A stretch of DNA of 64,000 nt from Tenebrio molitor. Taxonomy: Eukaryota; Arthropoda; Insecta; Coleoptera; Tenebrionidae. The stretch lies in contig NC_091052.1 of assembly GCF_963966145.1 (NCBI RefSeq), forward strand, positions 3,410,001 through 3,474,000, given 5' to 3'. The stretch's first letter is position 1; each line of letters opens with the position of its first letter. Shown here one piece after another: positions 1-9,718 of the stretch. The translations under genes and the position numbers were made by a program. A model generated the notes under the pieces. It saw only the letters and a list, made by a program, of their open reading frames with translations. It made no database searches and was not told the origin of the DNA.

Positions 1-748
1 CTCGTACATTAACATGCGTAAAATGATCTTGTCGCTCATTAAAAACAGATTATCACTTATTGCGGGTAGTTTGGCGGCGAGATGCGTTAAGCCCGGCGCC
101 TGAGCCGTCAGCCCTGATTAAAATTCATCCCTGTTCATGTAAAAGCGGTCGCGCTTATCTACACACACAATTTATAAACGTGCACACGTTAAAAATTGTG
201 GACGTTAATTCCGCAGCGAGAAAATCTTGCAGTGATGTAGGTTTCGACGAGGGCGCCCTCGAAATGGTCAATTACTGATTGTCTCATCTCATCTGCTACG
301 GTCTTGAGATTCCCATTGTCCGAAAGTTTGTCCGGAGGAGCGAGAACTGGTAACCATAACGACACATCCCCATTTGTACAAGAAAATAAAATTAATTTAA
401 CTAATCCCGTGATATAGTATTCCGCGGCAAACTTTGCGTTTAACGAAATTGAAAATTCGTTAGACGGATTAAGTTCGATGAGCTTCGAGTTACTTATTCT
501 GGAATTTCTTTATTCGCAGCGAGTTGTTCAACATGTTCATCGGATTCGGGGATTTCGTATTCAAGCTAGGTGATCGATAATAACCTGAGGTTTTTCTGCA
601 AACGAGTGGTCTTGGGGTTGCTTGGCTATAATAGGTGCGGTGGTAGTGCTCTTCGCAACAAGGGGAGTAAGCATGCATGCCCTTCGAGGCAGCCATGCGA
701 GTCCACCTTGGCTCTTCTTAAGCAAATGTACCGTGCATACTTAAGGAC
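1..748. other. Unassigned non-coding stretch
   Basis: No gene, RNA gene or clear repeat was recognised here. Short ORFs on both strands overlap each other and show no domain pattern. It is somewhat less AT-rich than the DNA that follows. Confidence 0.4.
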
Positions 749-1267
749 TTGAAACTCGCTCGTTCGAGTATTTCATCAAAATTTGCACACTCGGATGACT
801 TCCTCGACTTCCTCGTTAAATGTTCTCTCATTCATTATTGGTTTTATGCCCTGGTTGTTTACTTTTCAGCGAAGCAAATCCGTGTTATGGATATCCACAC
901 CACCCTCGACTTCCTGCTAGTTAGCATATTTAGACGGCAAATACCCATAAAAGTCGGCGAAGACGAGGAATTCGGGGTGCCGGAGCGGTGGCTCAAGTGG
1001 AACGGAACCATAATTTTCGAGGGTAGTTCCGTAATTTCTTGTATGAATTTCTTGTTGTCGACCATGGGGTGTGATGGATCGCAACTTTCGAACAAAGAGA
1101 ATTTGCAAAAACTCAACCACGCGTCATCTATCAAGAAGACGGTAAAGTTGGACAAAGTGGTCAGGAAAAAGTGGAATTTGCTTCAGCCTCAAACAACCAA
1201 AAATACAAACATGAATTTTGTTGATTATTCTCTGATGCAGTTGACCGAACTGGGAACAACAAATTAA
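749..1267 (+). CDS. Possible hypothetical ORF (172 aa)
   Basis: This is an uninterrupted 172-codon ORF from ATG to TAA, unusually long for the AT-rich spacer around it. An internal ATG at 888 would give a shorter product. I recognise no domain. The predicted protein has hydrophobic patches near residues 18-60 and a Lys/Asn/Gln-rich C-terminal third, and no clear signal peptide. Overlapping antisense ORFs exist at 859-1155 and 917-1120, so the open frame may be chance or a relic. A transposon origin or an exon of a larger gene are alternatives. No function is proposed. Confidence 0.25.
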   Translation: MKLARSSISSKFAHSDDFLDFLVKCSLIHYWFYALVVYFSAKQIRVMDIHTTLDFLLVSIFRRQIPIKVGEDEEFGVPERWLKWNGTIIFEGSSVISCMNFLLSTMGCDGSQLSNKENLQKLNHASSIKKTVKLDKVVRKKWNLLQPQTTKNTNMNFVDYSLMQLTELGTTN

Positions 1268-2105
1268 AAACGCAAAAAACTGAACTCGATGTCTCAAGAT
1301 CTGTAAAAAAATTTCAAACCATCCGTCTTTGCCAGAGTTGACCCTGGAAAGCGCCGTGTTTTATAAATTGGAGATTATTTTACATGATCTTCTCTTGTTC
1401 TTTTTGCTCATAACGAGCAAGAACGAGTCTGGAACGAGTCTGGAACGAACTAGTCTTAGTCGCATTATTTTCTCTTAAAAATAACAAGAAACGCCCGTCA
1501 GCGACTTCAGTAACTTTTAATTTATCTGTCATGCGGTTGGTATTGCTTGCTTAGTTAAATCCACTGTTCAATTATGTCTCGCGGTTTATTATTTCCATTA
1601 ATCAAATCTCCTAATCCCGGACCATAAGCAAGATATACGATTTTCAGCACAGTGTATTCATTAATTCCAATAAAAACTTTTCCTTCTATTGTTTTCCTGG
1701 AGCCGTCCCGTGATTGTTGCGGTTATTTTTACCGCTATAGAGGGTTGGACGTAATTGCATGTTGATATTAGCACGGATAAATGTGCGGTTAAGACAGCGA
1801 CTGTACACAACAGAAACCTTCTCGTGGGACAATGCTAATGGCCGCACTACTTGTTCGCTTGAAATTAAATTGGGATGAAATTGCTTTCCTGCAATGGCTT
1901 TTTTGTCCGAAATTGCTTTCGTGCATTTGGGGTGGAATTATGCCGGCAAAAAATCGACTTGTATTTATTTAATCCAATCCAATCGAAAGAACCGGATTTT
2001 TCCGAGGGTTAAACGTTCTCGTATCATATGCAAATTCTTCATTCACGTCCTCAAATGATCTCATATAAATGACAATCGGAGATTCACGCACCGCTAACTG
2101 TGCCG
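1268..2105. other. Unassigned non-coding stretch
   Basis: AT-rich sequence with a short imperfect direct repeat near 1425-1450 (two copies of a unit like AACGAGTCTGG). No gene was recognised. Confidence 0.4.
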
Positions 2106-2345
2106 TTAATGGTTCATCAAACAATGCCCATTAGCATCGGAATAGCCCATTTTGTCCGGGCAATTACACACAGTTCTGGACAAGGCGAAATTCCAGCACA
2201 CCTGAAGACAAGTCCGGTTCGTACGCACTAACCCCCCGTCGTAACAAGGGAAAATAGGGCAAGTAGAACAAAACCCAACAACTCCTTCAAATCCCCTCAG
2301 ATGCATGTTGAATTGCTGTATTACACGCGTAACAATGCGCGGCAT
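2106..2345 (-). CDS. Possible Cys-rich ORF (79 aa)
   Basis: This minus-strand ORF reads from ATG at 2345 to TAA at 2106. Its C-terminal 55 residues carry eight cysteines in a compact pattern, with FCSTCPIFPC followed by CLQVC, CNC and a final GHC. That spacing would suit a small disulfide-rich secreted domain, but no signal peptide precedes it and I cannot match it to a known family. It could be one exon of a larger secreted protein, since a possible acceptor lies just upstream, or it could be chance. Base composition here is less AT-rich than the flanks. Confidence 0.25.
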   Translation of the reverse strand: MPRIVTRVIQQFNMHLRGFEGVVGFCSTCPIFPCYDGGLVRTNRTCLQVCWNFALSRTVCNCPDKMGYSDANGHCLMNH

Positions 2346-3380
2346 TGTTCAAGTGGGATATTCTGCACCGAAGCTGGACTTGGTGAAGAGATACACTTGT
2401 AAACACAAAGAGTTAATCTCAAAGAAATAAATTAAGACAAGATAGTACGTTTAACGATATCGGAAGAAAAGCTAATTTAGTTTGCCGCCAACGAGATATG
2501 TACTAAGTCTTAAGAACTACGAGAATTACAGTTTACAAGTGACTCTTTGTCTGACTCTAACATTAACTTATCGGAAAACTTTGTACAAAACAATCTGATG
2601 AAAAAAATTAAAAAATAAGAGACCAGATAAATTTCAGTGAGACGAAGAAAGCAGTGATTTATGGGACAGCTAAAGCACTGTTTACATCTATTTTGCAACG
2701 AACCATCTTTAAGGCCTATGAATATTTTAGGACTGCTGCTGTTTTATGAGCATGGAAATTTTTATTGTAGACCTGTAGTGTTTTTATGTGACGTTTCGAG
2801 GTTAGAAGTACGATGATATGAGTAAATCTTTGTCTTAAAACTGTACTTATTATTGTATAAGAATTGTATTGTCACTCTTGACGTAGAAACAGAGATCAAA
2901 CAATTTATCTCGATAAGGGTAAACACGTAAAATAAATTAACTGCCTAGGAGAATGGTAGAGGGCGAAGTGGTGAAAAGGAATAGCCCGAAAATTACTTTT
3001 GGTTTGAGTCACCATCAAAAGCTGAAAGCGATTTGTGAGGTACGCAAGCTGGATAATTAATTGATTAAATCATATACCGAGGGAGCGAAAAGAATGTGTT
3101 TTTGTCCTCTGTAATTAAAGTAAATTTTTCACTACGAATAAAATAACATAGCATTTTGACATGTAATAGTAAACTGTGCAAATTCACTTTTTTACCTTTG
3201 TTTACTGATAGGTAAATAGTGGTGAATAATGAACAAATAACAAGTTTTTGTGGACACCTGTGACAATTTTAAAGAAACAATTTTTGTAATACGATTTAAT
3301 TTGATATTAATTCCACACAACTGGTATTTTGTGCCTCAATGACGTTGTTTAAAAAACCTTCTAATTAATAGTATATAATT
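2346..3380. other. Unassigned AT-rich spacer
   Basis: AT-rich DNA without a supported gene. ORFs here are short and low in complexity. Confidence 0.4.
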
Positions 3381-3458
3381 CAACGAGCGGGTAATGATGG
3401 CTATTACTCATGAGGTTGATTCAACCGAGTGAATAATAGCCACTACCCACGAGTAGAA
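3381..3458. repeat. Short near-perfect palindrome (foldback)
   Basis: Two arms of about 33 bp (3385-3419 and 3421-3453) are almost exact reverse complements with essentially no loop. Each arm holds a core like GGCTATTACTC. It may be a tiny foldback element or the remains of the two ends of a DNA transposon. A structured RNA is not supported. Confidence 0.6.
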
Positions 3459-5197
3459 TACTGTACTTTTTCTACGACTATGAAGAGACATTAATAAATA
3501 AATTCATTATTAGACAAAATGAAACTGATAAAACAATTTAACAATTTGAAGGTTTTAAATGAAGCCAGTGCCGAAAATCAATGTTTTTGAGTAATATTAG
3601 TGATTTAACAACGTAAATTTCACGCAGATTTCTTCCTTTCGATACTTGCTGTATTTTAAATTAGATAAAAAAAACTCGTATTCTAATTTTACTGTTTCTT
3701 AAGAACCCTTCTGAATATAAAAAATTAGATTTAGTGTTCTCGTAGTGAAAAAATATATTTTAGGTTGTATCAGATAGAAGCTATAATATTGCTCCGGCAA
3801 GTTTTTTCATCTTGGAGCCACCGACAATCGATAGCAATTTACCCAAAGTCCATCCATGTATGAAACATCGCCACGAGGGGCTAATATCGACAATTTTAAC
3901 GCCCATCTGAACAAATAAATATTTGAAACGAATGTTAATAAGGGATCTTAATTAACGGTCACGTGTAACAAAAACGAAACTTGGCCACGGGCTTCAAATT
4001 TAGATTGCTTTGTGCCTCAGAGAGCAGCTATACATGGGCATTTTAATAAAGCCATATAAGTTAAAATCGAAGTTTGACCGAATGCGCAGGGGTTGCGCCA
4101 TCGAACCGACCAGAATAAGAGTATTAGACACAATAAATAACATTTTTGATGGGTTAGCGCCTTTAGAGGAGGCACAATCTTTCAAAAGAAGAAATCAAAA
4201 CTTCTGAAAGTTTTCGTACTCGTTCCGAGTATATATTCAATCTGATGCCGTCCCTTTTCGCCCTTTTATCTGAAGGCAAATTTATCAAATACATCTCCTG
4301 TTTTCAAATTCTGTGGATCCCTGGGGTTATTCTGTAACCTGATTCGACCGCATTCATTCTTCCCCCTTTTACCTGTGATGTTGGATCAACTTTAAAAATC
4401 GCGGGATGAGGAGCGAGAGCTCGCATTCGCGTCCGAAAGGGATATTGCTCTTATTTTACCCATTACCTATGCGACACTATGGCAACCTTTGACGTAATTT
4501 GCTTTGTCCTGTCGTTCAGACGAGGACCACTTTGTTTCATACATAAATTTTTAATTATTCGACACCCTTTCAAAAACACCCATGTCCGGCATTAATGTGT
4601 CATGCTAGACTCAATCTTTGTTTTCGTTATCGCCATTTCTCACTCGAGAAAGGCTTTTAATTCATAAAAAGATCAGTCATCCCGAAACACGTGAATAATG
4701 GAGAGTTAATCCTGGCCATCGGCCACTGCAGGAAGCATGTGCTCTGATTTATGTGCTTTTTAAAATATGGCTCGACCAACGCATAAATAGCCCTTCTGTC
4801 GTTCCCTAAACGCCGTAATCGGAGGCGATTAGAGGGCGCTAAATTTCGGTTTGGTTTAACCAATGAAGAAGTTCTGTAACGAAAATTTGGTATAATTTCG
4901 CCTATTTGTATTCAAGAATACTTTAAATTTAGCGGTTTTATGAACAGAATTTTTGTCACGTTGTCGCTTTGTATCAACGTCTCAGCCCTTCTTTATAGGT
5001 TGTAAAAATTTCGAGCCATTACTGCATTTAATATGCGCACTGAAAGCGCCACGGTCTTTATAGTGGTGGTTTATGTACATTTTACATCCGCATAAAATAT
5101 CAGAACGTCATAAATAAGTAGTCTTGACAGTTGCTCAAATATTGCCACGGGAGGGGATCAGGGCTGCAACTTAGAAACCACCCACAAAATGCACAAA
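3459..5197. other. Unassigned AT-rich spacer
   Basis: No gene recognised. Short ORFs near 4000-4207 and 4657-4863 lie on opposite strands and look like chance. The right edge is the 3' flank of the minus-strand clip-only gene. Confidence 0.4.
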
Positions 5198-5203
5198 TTT
5201 ATT
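5198..5203 (-). terminator. Polyadenylation signal of the clip-only gene
   Basis: The minus strand reads AATAAA about 75 bases past the stop codon at 5277. Its position supports transcript termination right after the clip domain, with no protease exon to follow. Confidence 0.5.
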
Positions 5204-5276
5204 TTTTCTTGTACATTTAATTGTCTCCTTAAAAGTAAAAATAATTCATGAATTAACCACTGCCGAATTATTATTA

Positions 5277-5623
5277 TTATTGCAAATTATTCTTGTCAGG
5301 TGCCACTGTCTCGTTTTGGGGACAGCACACCTTTGGATTTGTACCATTAAAACCACATTGCGATCTCATTAGAAAAGTTAATGCTTCAATGGTGATCGGA
5401 GCGTTGAAATTATTTGCCATTGCGTAGACCGAGGGACATTCTTGGAGATTTATGCACCTACCGTCGATTGAATTCGGTGTTAAACACTGATCTGAATTAG
5501 CTGCAAAACAAAGGATTCGTTACGTTTACAACAAGCAAATTAATTAATTAATTTCTTACCTACACACGGTTTCATTTGAGAAATGGTTAAATACAAGAGA
5601 ATAATAACACGCTGTGTTAACAT
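5277..5623 (-). CDS. Secreted single clip-domain protein without protease (95 aa)
   Basis: Two exons: 5560-5623 (signal peptide) and 5277-5500 (clip domain and stop). The donor is GTAAGA, the acceptor TTTTGCAG, and both joins are phase 1. The product begins MLTQRVIILLYLTISQMKPC, a typical signal peptide. A complete six-Cys clip domain follows: a C-x-TP start, GRC, five residues to the next Cys, a central helix-like stretch, SQCGF and a final VCC. The chain stops about 13 residues later. In clip proteases this domain is the N-terminal regulatory unit, with a catalytic domain after it; here none follows, and an AATAAA lies just downstream. It diverges from the TTLL gene with about 230 bp between starts. 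It could be a gene that lost its catalytic exons or a genuine small clip-only effector. The role is unknown. Confidence 0.8.
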
Positions 5624-5855
5624 GGTTATTATTGGCCAAACTAATGAATGGAAGAAACGGTTCTGGGTCTCCTTGACATTGACATCGACGGTCCGTTATC
5701 CTGGTCGTATTCACAGGTCATCGAGCTGAATTGAAAATTAAACAACGCTTTGACTCTTTCACACGTCACTTTCACAAAATAAATGACATTAAACTGACAT
5801 TTTAAATCTACAATCAAAATTTGCTACCATTTAAATGTAATTCCGTCGCCTTCCT
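5624..5855. promoter_or_regulatory. Shared divergent promoter region
   Basis: This 232-bp gap separates the start codons of the minus-strand clip-only gene and the plus-strand TTLL gene. It must hold both 5' regions. No clear TATA box was found for either gene, so the call rests on geometry alone. Confidence 0.5.
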
Positions 5856-7670
5856 ATGGCTGAAGATTCGAAAAGTAGCGACGCATCAGACAGTTCTTCA
5901 GAAAGTGTTAATGAGCCCACTAAAACTAAAAAACAAGTAACCGCGCCGAAACCGGTGATTCAGGGTAAAATTACGAAAAAGAGAAAAAACATCATTTCGG
6001 TGTGTCTGACAAATTGCCGCTATGAAGTCATCAGGAAGATCGCCTCAAAATTCACATACAAAGAGGTGAGCGAAGGCGAAAACTGGAATTTGTACTGGAC
6101 GGATCTGTCCATCACGGTCGAACGCTGCAAGGAGATGAAACGCTATCAAAAGATCAATCATTTTCCAGGAATGTTAGAGATATGCAGAAAGGATCTGCTA
6201 GCACGAAATCTTAACAGAATGCTCAGATTGTTTCCGAAGGAATACAATTTTTTCCCGAGGACCTGGTGCCTGCCGGCCGATCTAGGCGAAGCATTGACGT
6301 ACAGCAGATTACGTCGTAACAGAACCTTCATACTGAAACCTGATGCGGGCAGCCAAGGACGCGGTATTTTTGTGACCAAGAGTTTGAAGGACATTCGACC
6401 ATGTGATCGGGGAGTGTGCCAAGTTTACATTAACAGGCCCTATCTCATAGATGGTTACAAGTTCGATCTGAGAGTCTACACCCTTATCACTTCTTGTGAC
6501 CCTTTGAGAATTTATATTTATGACGAAGGGCTGGTCAGATTTGCCACTACCCGATATAAAGAACCAAATTCCGTCAACATAACCAACGTTTTCATGCATT
6601 TGACCAATTACGCCGTCAACAAGTACAGTCGAACGTACAACCAAGACTCAGAAGAAGGTAGCAAAAGAAAACTGTCTTGGTTTAACGGTTATTTGCGTAA
6701 ACTAGGTCACGATGTTGATAGCATTTGGAAGAGAATCGACGATGTGATTATTAAAACAATTATTAGCGCGGCTCCTGTACTAAAACACAGCTATGCGGCT
6801 TGTTTCCCCAACCACGATGTGATACCAGCTTGCTGCGAGCTTCTAGGAGTTGACATCATTCTAGATAAGAGACTGAATCCTCAAATCCTTGAGGTGAACC
6901 ATTCGCCGAGTTTCCACACCGACACAGCCTTAGACTGGGAAATAAAAGAGTCTCTTCTCACAGACATGTTCTCGATGATGAATCTAGATAAATGTGACAA
7001 GAGAAAAGTGATGAGAGAAGACAGGAAGCGTATTCGAGAGCGACTTCTTCACGGCAAAGATCATCAACCCTCTGTTGTAATCAATTTTGATGAATTTTAC
7101 AGACACGAAATGAACAACCGAGGCGGATTCCGACTCGTCTATCCATGTCCTGCCACCAAAGTTCACTACAATAAATTTTTCGATCAAGGTCAAGGCTCGT
7201 TGTATTCGGAAACTGCAGCCAGCAGAGCGAGAGAAGCAGCTCAGAACGCCCTGAGAGACGAAATGCAACTGAAAGCGAGGCTGGAAGCTGCAAAACGCAT
7301 CGTGGTGACACCATCCAAGCCGCCAGCTCCCAAGAAGAACGAGAATTCTCAAAATCAAATTCGATCGCCGTCCAAATTCAACGCACCACTCTCCATTATG
7401 AGTTCATCAGAACCGCAAATGATCGTCGAATCGGAAGAAAGAGATCGACTGCAGAGGTTGGCTCAGAGAGAATATTTGATCCGGAGTCACGGAATTTTGG
7501 AACATGTCTACTTTTCGATGAAGAAAAACGGGAACTTGAGACCACGCGACGAAAAGAAGTTTGCAATTTTTGATAAGATACGAAGTACTAGTGAGAATAA
7601 TTTCAACAAACAGAATGGGATCTCTATTTCGGATCTTGTGGAGTCGATTAAGGCAAAATCAAACATCTGA
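5856..7670 (+). CDS. Tubulin tyrosine ligase-like polyglutamylase, TTLL6/13 type (604 aa)
   Basis: This is a single-exon gene of 604 codons. TTLL enzymes of this group add glutamate chains to tubulin tails, mainly in cilia, flagella and axons. The N-terminus (1-46) is Ser- then Lys-rich. The TTL ATP-grasp domain spans about 47-390: KPDAGSQGRGI at 161-171 (nucleotide-binding loop), YKFDLRVY at 201-208, MHLTNYAVNK at 247-256, and NPQILEVNHSPS at 341-352 (metal and ATP binding). The remainder (about 390-604) is basic and Ala/Arg/Lys-rich, as expected of a microtubule-binding tail. An AATAAA follows at 7702-7707. The lack of introns contrasts with every neighbour and hints at a retrocopy, but the frame and all motifs are intact. 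It is unrelated to the clip proteases around it. TTLL6 versus TTLL13 cannot be settled by eye. Confidence 0.9.
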   Translation: MAEDSKSSDASDSSSESVNEPTKTKKQVTAPKPVIQGKITKKRKNIISVCLTNCRYEVIRKIASKFTYKEVSEGENWNLYWTDLSITVERCKEMKRYQKINHFPGMLEICRKDLLARNLNRMLRLFPKEYNFFPRTWCLPADLGEALTYSRLRRNRTFILKPDAGSQGRGIFVTKSLKDIRPCDRGVCQVYINRPYLIDGYKFDLRVYTLITSCDPLRIYIYDEGLVRFATTRYKEPNSVNITNVFMHLTNYAVNKYSRTYNQDSEEGSKRKLSWFNGYLRKLGHDVDSIWKRIDDVIIKTIISAAPVLKHSYAACFPNHDVIPACCELLGVDIILDKRLNPQILEVNHSPSFHTDTALDWEIKESLLTDMFSMMNLDKCDKRKVMREDRKRIRERLLHGKDHQPSVVINFDEFYRHEMNNRGGFRLVYPCPATKVHYNKFFDQGQGSLYSETAASRAREAAQNALRDEMQLKARLEAAKRIVVTPSKPPAPKKNENSQNQIRSPSKFNAPLSIMSSSEPQMIVESEERDRLQRLAQREYLIRSHGILEHVYFSMKKNGNLRPRDEKKFAIFDKIRSTSENNFNKQNGISISDLVESIKAKSNI

Positions 7671-7701
7671 GGAATCGGTACTGGGCCCGTAGTGTCGGAT
7701 T

Positions 7702-7741
7702 AATAAATTTTCATTTTATTTTTTATTAAGGAACGTTTATT
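7702..7741. terminator. Converging polyadenylation signals
   Basis: A plus-strand AATAAA for the TTLL gene at 7702-7707 lies about 30 bp from a minus-strand AATAAA at 7736-7741 for protease A. The two stop codons are only 160 bp apart, so the mature 3' ends probably overlap tail to tail. Confidence 0.5.
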
Positions 7742-7830
7742 TGCCCAATTCACAATAATCAAATCATTTTCAGTAATAATGTACTTTTATCTATTTTAAG
7801 ACGAATTATATTAACACTTTTGCTTTCTTT

Positions 7831-9156
7831 TTACTTGTCGATGGTAGACACGATCCATTCTATATATGATGGTACTTTGGTGTAGATTGCAATTCGTGAG
7901 GATGTTCCACATCTCCATACTCCCAGGGAGTCTACACCAATTAAAAAGTAACGATTTGTTTTCTTAATTGCTTTCCTTAACATAAGAGGTCCTCCAGAAT
8001 CTCCAGGACACGTCCTAGCGTTTTCGGTGGATCCTGCACAATACTGTGTAGAATTCACAGGTACTCCACATGTATTAGTTTTCAGAACGAATTTAGCTTT
8101 CACTTTAATTTGATTCATTACTGAAATGTAAATTTGGTTAATTAATTAAATAACATAACTGTTACAGTAGCGGTTAACCATCGTTTTCATCACTGCCCCA
8201 ACCGGCTATCCACAATGTCTCATTATTTGGTGGATTCATATAATTTGGTGGTAAACAAATCGGTTTAATATATTCTGCAAAAACATTGTTATTTTGGGCA
8301 AATAAATGCATTAATCCGTGCGAAACCTGTGAATTCAACATTGCTTTCCAAACGAATCAGTGCAATATCATTGTAAGAGGACGATCTAATATAATTTGGA
8401 TGAATATGGAAAAACGCAATTTGCAATTCTTTGATTTCATCAGCACATACCTTTTGTTTCTCAAAGGTTATGCAGTCAGGATTATTAGAAATATCGTATT
8501 CTCCTAAAACGACGGAAGATCTAAAATTAAAATTTACGTCAGCAATAGCTGTTGATGTTTTTTCGTAAAGCTAGAAAAACTTACACGTTTCCATTATTCT
8601 TTTTTAAGGTTATCTGTGGATCAACACAATGGGCTGCAGTTAAGACGTACCTATTGTTGATCAGATTGCCGTGGCAGCCATAATTAAACTTATTATTGGT
8701 AGTGCGGTACTTTAAAAGAACAATCCAAGGAAACTCATCTATCTCAGTACGTTCTCCTCCAGATATTTTTGTAGCCAGACCTTCCAAACCGCACTCTTCA
8801 TATTCTGGCAGTAGTTGAATTTTATCAAGAATCTTCTGTAATTTTGTGGTACTGAAGCATTTTATGTGTGCCACTTCATCTTGATCGTAGTAGCAATGAA
8901 GTAGATTCATAAGAATTGTTGTGTGGCTTTTATTTCTTCTAGGGCGTGTTAAATCACTTAAATGGGCGCAATGGTCCAAAGGGACGCATTTAACGTTTTC
9001 TTCTAGTAATAATGCATGGCTAAAAATTGCGAGGAAATTTGCAAAACCTACAAAACTTTAGTGACAACAAGATCCGCATTACTTTACAAAAGTTTTAACG
9101 ATGCTGAAAAAATGTATTTACTTACAAGAGATTATCAGTAATTTAGTAATAAACAT
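7831..9156 (-). CDS. Clip-domain serine protease A, four-Cys clip, altered S1 pocket (357 aa)
   Basis: Five exons: 9126-9156, 8585-9047, 8327-8520, 8179-8274 and 7831-8120, with consistent phases (1, 2, 1, 1). The secreted zymogen has a signal peptide (about 1-25). A four-Cys clip module follows (C31, C37, C62, C74), missing the classical C1 and C5. The S1 protease domain has a predicted activation bond after Lys in LATKISGGE. Catalytic residues are His in TAAHC, Asp in YNDIALIRL and Ser in GDSGGP. The S1 specificity pocket is unusual: position 189 is Arg (ENARTCPGDS) where trypsin-like enzymes have Asp, and the PGVYT motif is IAIYT, so Gly226 becomes Ala. It is therefore probably not trypsin-like in specificity, and may be weakly active. 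Its 3' end abuts the TTLL gene. Confidence 0.85.
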
Positions 9157-9611
9157 TCTCAACACATTAATCCCTAATTTGCAGCACTTGTAACAAATAA
9201 GCGTAAAGTAGTGAACAGACTATTATTCGCTAGAGCTGTTGTTTTTTATTACTTGGATCAGAATTTCCAAAGGTCAAAAGGTTAATGTCGAGTGATTATT
9301 TTACTGAACTCTTCTTTAAATACTACTTTAAAATCTTTAAATTACATGCAGATTACTTAAGATAACGAATTAGTTATTGTGGTTAGAGGCTCTTGGTTAC
9401 CAAAAATAAAACTTACTAAGTTATTGATGTCAAATACTTTATTATTTAATAATAATGTTATTTGTCGTATCATATCATTTTTCTTGTGAACACATTTGAG
9501 TAATTGGCAAGATCCCTAAATTACTAATAGTATTTTTTTCTTTAAGGAAAAATTTCAGGATTAAAAATTGTCATGTTTTTCTAGGGATTTCATTTTGTTA
9601 CAGATTTTTTT
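9157..9611. other. Spacer between proteases A and B
   Basis: AT-rich DNA expected to contain the promoter of protease A at its left end and the 3' end of protease B at its right. No clear TATA box or repeat was recognised. Confidence 0.4.
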
Positions 9612-9617
9612 TTTATT
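9612..9617 (-). terminator. Polyadenylation signal of protease B
   Basis: AATAAA on the minus strand, about 100 bases past the stop of protease B. Confidence 0.4.
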
Positions 9618-9718
9618 TGAAATACTTTCATGTCTTTGGTGCAGTCGATTTGTCATAAAATTAGAGCAGTTGAGTCGACTGAAGTCATGAAACGACTTCA
9701 CACACAAGTGCTACAGTT

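Noticed and set aside
6158..7358. Several minus-strand ORFs of 77-124 aa
   Set aside because: They are antisense shadows of the TTLL gene, whose own frame has clear family motifs.
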